Below, piece after piece: positions 27,415 through 35,791 of a DNA stretch of 64,000 nt. Source of the stretch: Akkermansiaceae bacterium (GTDB lineage Bacteria; Verrucomicrobiota; Verrucomicrobiia; Verrucomicrobiales; DEV007); contig JACKQE010000003.1 of the NCBI GenBank assembly GCA_024233005.1, positions 124,001 to 188,000 of the forward strand. Reading direction: 5' to 3'. Under the pieces are notes generated by a model that was given only the letters and a program-made list of their open reading frames with translations, was not told the DNA's origin and searched no databases. A program made the position numbers and the translations under genes. How positions within the stretch are numbered: the stretch's first letter is position 1; every line of letters begins with the position of its first letter.

Positions 27415-29001
27415 TCACCCGTTCGGTTTGCCCCCGGTGTAAATTAGTTGAATCTCCTCCGGGGTCAGAATTTTGCGGAGGACGACCAGTTCATCAATGC
27501 GTCCGTTGAGACTGCGGATGGCCTGGTTCCGACCTTCGGAGACCCAGTTGCCGATCTCGAGATCCCCGAACCTCATCGGTGGAGTGCCGGACTTGAGTTC
27601 TTTCCTGGAGACGGCCTTTCCGTCGAGATACTGGGTCACCTGGTGACCGGGGCGATCCACCACGGCGGCGACGTGGAGCCAGCGCCCGAGATCCCCGGGT
27701 CCCAGAAGGGGTTCGCTGATCGCATTGACCCCGGAGTTCACCCCGAGAATAAGCCGACCGTCGTTGCTGATCTGCCAGTGCACTTCACCGGGTTCCCAGC
27801 CGTCTGTCAACATCAGGGAGTTGTACCAGCTTTCCATGCCCTCAAGCCGCACCCAAGCGGCAAGGGTCAGGACGTCAAACTCACCGGGAATGTGAAGACG
27901 CACCCGGTCGGTGATCCGCTTGAACTCCAGCGCCCCTTTCCCCGGCCAGCGCCCCTGAGTCCAGCGGGCTCCGATCACGGCCCCTTCCGGAGTGCCCGGA
28001 CGGCCCGCATGGAGACGGCGATCCCAGGGTTGTTGTCCTTCGAAATCGAAGTAGGCCACCACGTCGGAAGAGTTTCGCAGAGCTTCCCGCTGCCGTTGCC
28101 AGGCCCCGAAACGCTCCTGCCATCGCGCGTCGGCAAGGCGCAGCATTTCCTCCTGATCGACGAAAGATTGCCCCCGGAGCGGGATCGACTCCCAGGAATC
28201 CGGTGAGACCCCTGTCCGGCGGACCCCGCCCCCGGTCTGGAGGAGACGCTCCTCGCGTCCGTCCGGAGCGTCGAGACGGACCTCCCCCTCGACGACATGG
28301 ACTTCGCTGCGCCCGTCACTCGCCACACTGAGAGCAAACTCGGTGCCGAGATCGACCGCCTGGAAATCAGGACCGACCACGGTGAATCCGTGCGCGGTCT
28401 CCGGAACCGAGGCGCGAAGTCGGCCGCTCCGGCAGACCACGCGCTGCGCGTTGACCAATTCCAGCTCCGCAGGACCCTCCAGGATCAGGGTGGCTCCGCT
28501 GAAAAATTCCAACTGCACAAAGCCGGACTCCAAATGGAGAGTTCCCGGTTCCAGCGTCACCCCTTCCCCGTATTTGGGGCTCCCAACCGCCCACACGGGC
28601 CGGATTTCCCGGCTCAGCACCGCCAAGCCCTGACGGTCTTCGTGGCGCGGTTCGGCATCACCAGACTTCAACAGGAGAGCGGCCGCATTCAAAAGGAGAC
28701 CGACCACGAACGCCGCCGCCAGGCCCAGCCATAACCGGGAACGCTCTCGGCGCGATCGGGGAGGGAGGCTGGGCGGGAAGGCCACGACACGGGACAGTTC
28801 CGGGAGCGACTCCTCTCCGGCGTGTTCATAATGCAGCAGGGCATGGGTGGTTGCCCAATTCAACCAAGCTTCGCACAGCTCAGGATTGCCGCGCAACCGT
28901 TCATTGAACTCATCTCGCTCTTCCGGCGCAGCCAACCCGTCGAGCATCCGTGAAAAGAGACGGAGATCGGCTTCACCGGGGATCGTAGACTCCGGAATCA
29001 T
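27415..29001 (-). CDS. FecR-domain anti-sigma-like protein with LamG domain
   Basis: The 528-residue product starts with an anti-sigma-like cytoplasmic region (about 1-85; LRLFSRMLDGLAAPEERDEF), a single membrane segment (LWLGLAAAFVVGLLLNAAAL, about 89-110), a periplasmic FecR domain (about 140-260; FTVVGPDFQAVDLGTEFAL) and a C-terminal LamG/concanavalin-like domain (about 310-525; LTLAAWVRLEG, NGRIDELVVLRK). The order suggests a membrane sensor that binds glycans outside and controls the sigma factor inside. Its ATG overlaps the stop of the sigma gene by four bases, and the pair is typical of Verrucomicrobiota and Planctomycetota. Confidence 0.88.
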   Translation of the reverse strand: MIPESTIPGEADLRLFSRMLDGLAAPEERDEFNERLRGNPELCEAWLNWATTHALLHYEHAGEESLPELSRVVAFPPSLPPRSRRERSRLWLGLAAAFVVGLLLNAAALLLKSGDAEPRHEDRQGLAVLSREIRPVWAVGSPKYGEGVTLEPGTLHLESGFVQLEFFSGATLILEGPAELELVNAQRVVCRSGRLRASVPETAHGFTVVGPDFQAVDLGTEFALSVASDGRSEVHVVEGEVRLDAPDGREERLLQTGGGVRRTGVSPDSWESIPLRGQSFVDQEEMLRLADARWQERFGAWQRQREALRNSSDVVAYFDFEGQQPWDRRLHAGRPGTPEGAVIGARWTQGRWPGKGALEFKRITDRVRLHIPGEFDVLTLAAWVRLEGMESWYNSLMLTDGWEPGEVHWQISNDGRLILGVNSGVNAISEPLLGPGDLGRWLHVAAVVDRPGHQVTQYLDGKAVSRKELKSGTPPMRFGDLEIGNWVSEGRNQAIRSLNGRIDELVVLRKILTPEEIQLIYTGGKPNG

Positions 29002-29522
29002 ATGGTCCCTCCTTCCGTGGCGAGGCGTTGTTCAATGCATTGTTGAAGGGCGGCGCGGATCCGAAACAGGGCTACCGAGATGGCCCCTTCGGACTTCCCG
29101 GCCTCCCCCGCGATCCGCTGCACCGAGGCTCCGGGCTCGTAGCGGGCTTCGATGAGAGCCCGTTGTTTCGCCGGGAGAGAGGAAATGCAGGCCCGCAAGG
29201 CCTCAAGGCGGCGGTCTTCCACACCGAGACGCTGCTCCTGCCGTTCGGCAAGGTAGTCAAAGACATCATCGTCATAAACCAACTGCTCGCGGCTACGTTT
29301 CCGGCGGTGACTGAGCAGGGTGAAGTAGGCTATGCGGCAGGCCCACGCTTTGAAGTGCGTCCCCGGCTCGAACTCCGACGCCTTGCGCCAGACGATCACA
29401 TTGGTGTCCTGAAGAACATCCTTGGCGAGGGTGGCATCATGGCACAGACTCACGATATAGGCGTAGAGACTGGGTTGAGCCCCGGTGAGCAGTTCGATGA
29501 AATCTTCGGAATCGCGGTTCAT
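28998..29522 (-). CDS. ECF RNA polymerase sigma factor
   Basis: The start at 29522 gives a 174-residue protein of normal ECF length; the frame is open to 29717 but the extra residues do not look coding. Region 2 is seen in LTGAQPSLYAYIVSLCHD, DVLQDTNVIVWRKASEF and FKAWACRIAYFTLLSHRRK; region 4 in LPAKQRALIEARYE and the helix-turn-helix SVQRIAGEAGKSEGAISVALFRIR. It corresponds to the PVC-specific ECF group. The overlapping FecR-LamG gene should encode its regulator. Target genes are not evident; the flanking phosphate transporters are candidates only by position. Confidence 0.88.
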   Translation of the reverse strand: MNRDSEDFIELLTGAQPSLYAYIVSLCHDATLAKDVLQDTNVIVWRKASEFEPGTHFKAWACRIAYFTLLSHRRKRSREQLVYDDDVFDYLAERQEQRLGVEDRRLEALRACISSLPAKQRALIEARYEPGASVQRIAGEAGKSEGAISVALFRIRAALQQCIEQRLATEGGTI

Positions 29523-29738
29523 GGCAGCGGACAGAGGGTAAATGACACCATCCACCGGAATCTTACCACCAAAGCGCGGTCCTGACATTTCACGGAAACG
29601 CATGCCCGGTCTTCCGTTCGATTTCAGATCCCTGAGGTTAGAGGTTTCCTGGGTTCCCAAAAACCTGTAGAATGACGAACATCCCACAGAATTGGTTCCC
29701 GAGCCGCCTATTCCCATGACACTGGCGCCTTCTTTCTC

Positions 29739-31346
29739 ATGAATCCGATCCTACAATCCCTCGGAGGGTTCGGACTTTTCCTCTTTGGCATTGGGATCAT
29801 GACCTCCGGGTTGAAAAAACTGGCTGGCGACCGACTCCATCAATGGCTGGCCAACACCACCCGGACGCCATTGTCAGGAGCAGTCACCGGGACCATCGTG
29901 ACGGCCATCATCCAATCGTCCAGCGCCACCACGGTGGCGGCGGTGGGCTTTGTGGGAGCGGGTCTGATGACGTTTCCGCAGGCGCTCGGAGTGGTCTTCG
30001 GGGCCAACATTGGCACAACCATCACCGGTTGGATTGTCGCCCTGGTGGGATTTAAACTGAAGCTGGGCATGGCGGCGCTTCCGCTCATTTTCGTGGCCGC
30101 CCTTCTTTATCTCGCCAAGAAGAGGAGGGTAGCGCGTGCCGCGGGAAAGGCGCTCGCGGGATTTGCGCTGATCTTTCTGGGCATTGAGTTCCTCCAGTCC
30201 GGGTTGACCGGCGCTCAGCACTTGGTGGATCTGAGCAAGATCGATGCGGGCGGGGCGGGAGGCCGACTCATGCTCCTGGCCGCGGGAGTGCTGCTGACCT
30301 TGATCACCCAATCCTCCAGCGCCGCCGTGGCCGCCTCGATCACCGCCCTTCATACCGGCATGATCGATCTGCCCCAGGCCGCCGCCGTCATCATCGGGGC
30401 GGACGTGGGAACCACCGCCACCGCCGCCCTGGCCACCATCGGAGGAAACACCGGGTCCCGTCGGACAGGATTTGCGCATGTGATCTACAACCTCATGACC
30501 GCCATGGGAGCATTTCTGCTGCTGCCCCTGTATCTGACCCTATGGAACCGGTTCAACCCCTGCATGGTCGAGAGCTCCCCGGAGGTGGTCGCGGTGGCCT
30601 TCCATTCCACCTTCAATCTTCTCGGGGTTCTGGTGGCGCTTCCATTCACAAATCACTTTGCCCATTTCATCGAGCGCCTCTTTCCAGAGCGGGAGCTTCC
30701 GTTGGTCGCGGCTTTGGACAAAAAGCTTCTCTCAGATTCCAAAGCAGCGAGCAATGCCTTGGAAACAACGGTCCGTGCCATCACCACCGAAATCCTGCCG
30801 GAGGCGGCGGCCCAACTCTCCAGAATCCGGGAAGGTCCTACCCAGGAAGCTCTCAGGCTGGTGTTCCTCGCGGTGGAGGAAGCCCGGGGTTTCGCGGTGA
30901 AAATCGGCGAATCCGCCGGGGGAGATCCCTTGAATGCGGTGAAGCTGTTCTCCCTGCTCCACGTGCTGGACCACTGTGAGCGCCTCGCAGAGCATATCGG
31001 GGATCGCCCGCGAGCATCAGCGTATGCCTCCTGCACCGCACTGCACCCGGAGGGGCAGCAAATGGCTGGAGAACTGGAATCGCTGGGCGAACAGGTCGGG
31101 GCGCGCAAGGCGGTGGCCATCCTCTCCGTGTTGGAGCAGTCGGCGGCGACGTTGGAAGCCGACCACCCCGGATTCCGGCAACGCTTCATCGGGAGCGCCG
31201 CTCATGGCGAACTGTCCGCCGCGGAACTGGATCGGGCCCTCGACGGGGCCCGGTGGATGCGGCGGGTCGTGTATCATGCCTGGAGGATGGCCTTTTACTG
31301 GTCCGAACTCGATCAGCCAATGCCGGAGCATCCCCAAGCCGACTGA
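29739..31346 (+). CDS. Second Na+/phosphate cotransporter family protein
   Basis: The 535-residue product has the same inverted-repeat plan as the transporter at 25624: AIIQSSSATTVAAV (about residue 60), GANIGTTITG, and LITQSSSAAVAAS (about 190) with GADVGTT. About eight or nine membrane segments lie in residues 5-310. The C-terminal 200 residues form a helical PhoU-like domain. It differs from the first copy in several core positions (for example GADVGTT in place of GENIGTT), so substrate range or regulation may differ. It is divergent from the sigma factor gene, with 216 bases between. Confidence 0.9.
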   Translation: MNPILQSLGGFGLFLFGIGIMTSGLKKLAGDRLHQWLANTTRTPLSGAVTGTIVTAIIQSSSATTVAAVGFVGAGLMTFPQALGVVFGANIGTTITGWIVALVGFKLKLGMAALPLIFVAALLYLAKKRRVARAAGKALAGFALIFLGIEFLQSGLTGAQHLVDLSKIDAGGAGGRLMLLAAGVLLTLITQSSSAAVAASITALHTGMIDLPQAAAVIIGADVGTTATAALATIGGNTGSRRTGFAHVIYNLMTAMGAFLLLPLYLTLWNRFNPCMVESSPEVVAVAFHSTFNLLGVLVALPFTNHFAHFIERLFPERELPLVAALDKKLLSDSKAASNALETTVRAITTEILPEAAAQLSRIREGPTQEALRLVFLAVEEARGFAVKIGESAGGDPLNAVKLFSLLHVLDHCERLAEHIGDRPRASAYASCTALHPEGQQMAGELESLGEQVGARKAVAILSVLEQSAATLEADHPGFRQRFIGSAAHGELSAAELDRALDGARWMRRVVYHAWRMAFYWSELDQPMPEHPQAD

Positions 31347-31555
31347 CCCCATCTCCACAGCAGGAACCTGGGGTTTTGGCAGGGGCCTCTCCCGCAGGAT
31401 CAGAGCAGCTCTTCACGCGTTCAAGCTTAGCACCTAGCAGTAGGAAGAACGACCTCGCTCCGAAGTGACTCCGAACACCGGCCGTGGCCTGTTCAGAATT
31501 CCGGGATTGTTTATGGAGGGCGGAACCCGGCGCGACGGAACAGAAATCAGGGTTC

Positions 31556-34500
31556 TCATTCACTGCCGAGGCAGACCAATTCCCCGTCTTCAAACGTCGC
31601 GTAGATCTTGCCGTCAGCGATGGCCAATCCTTGGAAAGTGAGCGGGGCAGGAAACTGGCGCGAACCGATCTCCTTGCCCGTGGACCGGTCGACAATCCTG
31701 ACGAACCCCTTGGTGGTGCCGTCTTCCGGAAAGAGTCCGCCACCGAACACGACCGCATTTTTCCCCATGGCCACCGCGGTCACCTGTTCGCCGGGACCTG
31801 CCTTTGCCAAGACCGGCTTCTCCTCTCCCAGGCGGCTGACCATCTGGTTCTGGTTGGCAATGTGGGTGTCATCCCAAGCCATCACCTGGCCACTGAGTTC
31901 CTCAAAGGTGGTCGATCGCCGACGACGATCCCCGAGCTTGGTCCAGTTCGGGCTAGCCAACCCCTCAATGCCCTGATTGTGCATCGCCAGGCCCTCGGGA
32001 GCCTTCGGCCTGGGGGGAGCCGGCTTGTTTTCTTCAACGGCCTTTTGCCGCGCCACATTCCATTCCTTCAGGCGGGCCTCATAATCCTCCCAGGCATCTG
32101 GAATCACTTCGCCCGTCTTCCGATCCATTACCGTTTTCATCAGGTGCAGTTGCTCACCGGCCAGATACATCACGTCATTGGTATGGTCGGACTTTGGCCC
32201 AGCCGGATAAGCGATCACCTGAGACCAAAGCACCTCACCGGTCAACGCCTGGAAGGCCCGGATCACGATCCCACTCTCGGCGGCCGTGGAACGTCCGGCA
32301 GAGGCATAAGCGACCCCTTTGTCATCGACCAGCACACTGGAAAAGGCACACCAGGGGGATTCCAGCTGGGCATAGGACACCATGCGACGATCCTCCGAGG
32401 CCATGCGCAGCTTCCAAGCCAGCGAACCATCCGTCTTGTCGAGTGCGTAGACATAGCCGTCGCCGGCTCCGAAAAGACACAGGTCCCCATAAATGGTGGG
32501 AGGCGTGGTGACGCGTCCGCCGAGATACCGTTCCCAGATGACTTTGCCATCGGAGGCTCCGAGCATGACCATTTTTCGGCGGTGCAGATCCGCGGCAAAG
32601 ACATGTCCTCCGGAAGCCACCGGAGCGGTGGTTAAGCCGGCCAGGGAATCCTGCCAACTTCCTTCGATGTTGCCTCCGGTCATTGGCTTGGCAATCCGGG
32701 TCTGCCACTCCAGATGCACTTTCCCCGCAGGGACCGGAGCGGCCGGGTTGGCGTTGCTGCGGGCGGCATTTCCCATAAAGCTGGACCAGCCTTCGGTGCC
32801 GGAACCGGTCTGTCGACCATAGGCCGGGCCTTTGGTCAAACTGGCACCGGCGCGGAGTTCCTCGCGGGTTGGCTCCGTCCCGACGGGGCCGAAGGAGATG
32901 AAACCCGGGGCCGTTCCCGGAGCGCAGGCACAATAAGTTTGGGCAGTGTAGAAGGCCCCGTTGGCCGGGATCGCCGCAAACATGCAAGATCCCCTGGCGG
33001 CGCCGAAAACGCGGGTTTCCCCTCCGACCCGATAGGTCGAGGAGCGGTTGTTTGTGGTGATGCCATTGACGTAGACCTGCGGCGTGCACACGGTGGCCCC
33101 GACATTGACCCCCGGAACCTTGGACGCTTCGCCGGTTCGGGGATCGTAGGCCACGCCGCCGAGGTGGATATGATTTTCAAACAACACCGGAAAGCCCGCG
33201 TTCGGTTTCCGGACCAAAATGGATCCGCTCGCGCCATCCAGCCAGATGGCCTCGCGGCCGCTCCCGTCCCCGTCGCTGGTGATGGCGTAGGTGTTCACGC
33301 TCACCGCAAGCCCACCCAGTCCGGCCACACCGACCGCCAGGTGATCCGTCGGTGAAGCCCCCAGCTTGTCGGCGCCGAGATCCCAACGAAGGGCGCCGGT
33401 GTGCAAATCGAGCGCCACGACCCGCTGGACTCCCCGTGGATCAGCCTTCGCGGGCTCCTCGCCGCGGCGTTTCGCTTTCATGGTCTTGGCCAGCTCGTAA
33501 TCGTCCGCACCATTTCGTTCGACCAGGTAGACACGACCATCCGCCTCTCTGAGAGACGTCACCAACCGGCCGGTTTCCCAGAGTTTGGTTCCACTTTGCA
33601 GATCGAACGCTTCGACCGAACCTTCGACGACCGCCATGTCCAGTGGCCGGCGGTCAATCCCCGTCGGAGCGCCGACGCGGTCCCCGTCTTTCCAGGACGC
33701 CGCGACCAGCACGCCGTCGGCAAGCAGGAGATGGGCGGTCATGTGCTTGGGAAGGAAGGTCCTCACTATTTCTCCGGTTGCGCCATCCAATTCAAGAAGC
33801 TGCCGTTCCTTGTCGACCGCGTAAACCTTGTCCTTCATGGCCACGAGAGGCGCACGGGCCGTGTAGAACAAACCGCCGTAAAAGATCGGCCCCAGCTTTC
33901 TCCTCCAGAGCTGGGTCCCGTTCCAGGCATCCCGGGCGATGAGATACATGTCCTGGGTCTCTGTGGCGGAGGCCATCTCCTCGGCGCTGCGCTTCAGGTT
34001 TTCCCGGGCGCAGTTGGTGACATAGTAAATCCGACCGTCCACCACCGCGATGGCCCGGGTGTTGGTCCAGGCGTTCGAATTTTCCTGATTCGTCCGCAGA
34101 TTGAAAGGAAGATCGTCATTCCAACGCAATCCCAGAGGGAACCCGACCAACCGGTCCGTCGAGACTCCCGAGTTGCCCCCCGCATCGCGGTAGACGTGCG
34201 TCCACTCATCCATCCCATCCGGCCGTTGCTTCCCGGTGACCTTCCAATCCTTGCCCTCCAACACACAAAGCTTTCCCCCGGGGGCCACGCATTTCAGGGC
34301 AGCCTCAAGGTCGATGCCTTCCGTGCGCTCGATCAGCAAACAGTTCAACAGATTCTCCCGGTAGGGAAGCGGCTGCACCGGGATGGATTCCACGATCAAT
34401 TTACCGCCCACGCCGGCCTTGTCCGCCGCCTTGCCAATCCGCTGGACGGCCTCCTCATCCGGGACGAGGCAATGAACCACCACATTGCCCGTGGCGGCGA

Positions 34501-34660
34501 GGTCAAGCATCCAAGCCTCAGGCGCTCCTGTGCTCACCACCCCAAAAACGCCGTTTTTCGGCAACTCCGCAACCGGGGGAGAATCGGCGGCCTGCAGGGC
34601 GCGCGGTGCGAGCAGAAACACGCCGCAGACGAGGATGATTGTCAGACAAGTGGTTTTCAT
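31556..34660 (-). CDS. Secreted PQQ-type beta-propeller (quinoprotein-like) protein
   Basis: ATG at 34660 gives a signal peptide (LTIILVCGVFLLAPRALQA); the frame is open to 34888 but that upstream stretch is low-quality. The 1034-residue product shows, over about residues 190-1030, repeated WRRKLGPI, RWDLGADK and VIWERYLGG-type blade ends, with TGEIV and DGYVYALDK motifs of pyrrolo-quinoline propellers. Residues 35-150 resemble a methyltransferase-like fold (VVHCLVPDEEAV, PGGKLCVLEG) without a SAM motif. Cofactor use cannot be judged from sequence; many such proteins are non-enzymatic scaffolds. It is convergent with the transporter gene and divergent from the acetyltransferase gene. Confidence 0.8.
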   Translation of the reverse strand: MKTTCLTIILVCGVFLLAPRALQAADSPPVAELPKNGVFGVVSTGAPEAWMLDLAATGNVVVHCLVPDEEAVQRIGKAADKAGVGGKLIVESIPVQPLPYRENLLNCLLIERTEGIDLEAALKCVAPGGKLCVLEGKDWKVTGKQRPDGMDEWTHVYRDAGGNSGVSTDRLVGFPLGLRWNDDLPFNLRTNQENSNAWTNTRAIAVVDGRIYYVTNCARENLKRSAEEMASATETQDMYLIARDAWNGTQLWRRKLGPIFYGGLFYTARAPLVAMKDKVYAVDKERQLLELDGATGEIVRTFLPKHMTAHLLLADGVLVAASWKDGDRVGAPTGIDRRPLDMAVVEGSVEAFDLQSGTKLWETGRLVTSLREADGRVYLVERNGADDYELAKTMKAKRRGEEPAKADPRGVQRVVALDLHTGALRWDLGADKLGASPTDHLAVGVAGLGGLAVSVNTYAITSDGDGSGREAIWLDGASGSILVRKPNAGFPVLFENHIHLGGVAYDPRTGEASKVPGVNVGATVCTPQVYVNGITTNNRSSTYRVGGETRVFGAARGSCMFAAIPANGAFYTAQTYCACAPGTAPGFISFGPVGTEPTREELRAGASLTKGPAYGRQTGSGTEGWSSFMGNAARSNANPAAPVPAGKVHLEWQTRIAKPMTGGNIEGSWQDSLAGLTTAPVASGGHVFAADLHRRKMVMLGASDGKVIWERYLGGRVTTPPTIYGDLCLFGAGDGYVYALDKTDGSLAWKLRMASEDRRMVSYAQLESPWCAFSSVLVDDKGVAYASAGRSTAAESGIVIRAFQALTGEVLWSQVIAYPAGPKSDHTNDVMYLAGEQLHLMKTVMDRKTGEVIPDAWEDYEARLKEWNVARQKAVEENKPAPPRPKAPEGLAMHNQGIEGLASPNWTKLGDRRRRSTTFEELSGQVMAWDDTHIANQNQMVSRLGEEKPVLAKAGPGEQVTAVAMGKNAVVFGGGLFPEDGTTKGFVRIVDRSTGKEIGSRQFPAPLTFQGLAIADGKIYATFEDGELVCLGSE

Positions 34661-34893
34661 GGGGAAGACGTCAGGAGTGACTCGTGTGAATGCCAGAAAC
34701 TCAGAGCCCGGGATTCTTCCCTCTTTTGGGTGTGGAAGAGAGGCGGGCAGACTCGGGGTGGGACAACTCCTTGAGGTGCCCAGATTCTGCCGATTCAGGC
34801 AGGCGCCGTCAATCCTTTCACGAAGGACTTCATTGCGTCCCGGGTCTGGCCATCCCGCATTGCATTCGCGGGGATTCTCCGGCATCATACCCC

Positions 34894-35772
34894 GTGCCTT
34901 CCGACGTCGATCTTCCCATCCTGCGCCTGATGACCCGGGCGGACCTCCCGGTCGCCGACCGGCTCAGGGCTCAAGCCGGATGGAACCAAACCGCCGAAGA
35001 CTGGGAACGCTTTTTGTCGGGAGCACCCGAAGGGTGTTTCGTCATGGAAGCGGCAAGCAGGGTGGTGGGGACGGCCACCACCCTCTGTTATGGCCAAGAT
35101 TTGGCCTGGATCGGCATGGTGCTGGTGGATCCCGACCATCGTCGCCGGGGATTGGGCAAGGCCTTGTTGCGGCATTGTCTGGAACAGTTACAAAGCCGGG
35201 GAGTCGCCTGCATCAAACTGGATGCCACCCCGATGGGTCGTCCCCTGTATGCCGCCTTGGGATTCCAGGACGAGTGGCCACAGACCCGATGGGGCACTGA
35301 CGGAGCCCCCGTGGTTGAGAGAACCGGCGAGGACGGCGGAGACGTCCGGCAGCTGCGCCATGAGGACTGGCCCGCACTGCTTGACCTCGATCGTCCAGCC
35401 TTTGGAGTCGACCGCGCTCATGTTCTGCAGGCATTAGTCCAACACGGGAGTCAGGTGCTTGTGAGGGTCCGGCAGGACGGCGCGCTCTGCGGCTATGGCA
35501 TGATTCGGCCCGGATCCCGGGCGCGCTACCTTGGGCCGCTGGTGGCCTCCGATCAGGACACGGCCACCGCTCTCGCGAGATCGCTGATGATCCGGGCCAA
35601 GGGAGAGGCCATCTACTGGGACATTCCCGACAGGAATGCGGAAACCGTTCAACTTGCCCGCGACTGGGGACTGACCGCGCAGCGAAGCCTGATGCGGATG
35701 CATTGCGGCCCCAACAGGCATCCGGGCGACCCTTCCTGGATCCACGGCATCGTGGCTCCGGAGACCGGCTGA
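34894..35772 (+). CDS. GNAT-family N-acetyltransferase (tandem domains)
   Basis: The 292-residue product has an N-terminal GNAT domain (about 8-145): the acyl-CoA motif region reads LAWIGMVLVDPDHRRRGLGKALL, with the expected Arg/Gly loop, followed by GRPLYAALGF. The C-terminal half (about 150-285) is a second, degenerate acetyltransferase domain. It should transfer an acyl group from acyl-CoA to an amine; the substrate is unknown. I chose the GTG at 34894, because homology-like sequence starts right after it (LPILRLMTRADLPV); ATG at 34930 would cut the first strand. The frame is open from 34690 but the earlier codons overlap the divergent gene's leader. Confidence 0.78.
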   Translation: MPSDVDLPILRLMTRADLPVADRLRAQAGWNQTAEDWERFLSGAPEGCFVMEAASRVVGTATTLCYGQDLAWIGMVLVDPDHRRRGLGKALLRHCLEQLQSRGVACIKLDATPMGRPLYAALGFQDEWPQTRWGTDGAPVVERTGEDGGDVRQLRHEDWPALLDLDRPAFGVDRAHVLQALVQHGSQVLVRVRQDGALCGYGMIRPGSRARYLGPLVASDQDTATALARSLMIRAKGEAIYWDIPDRNAETVQLARDWGLTAQRSLMRMHCGPNRHPGDPSWIHGIVAPETG

Positions 35773-35791
35773 GAGGCTGCGTCAGGAAGGC

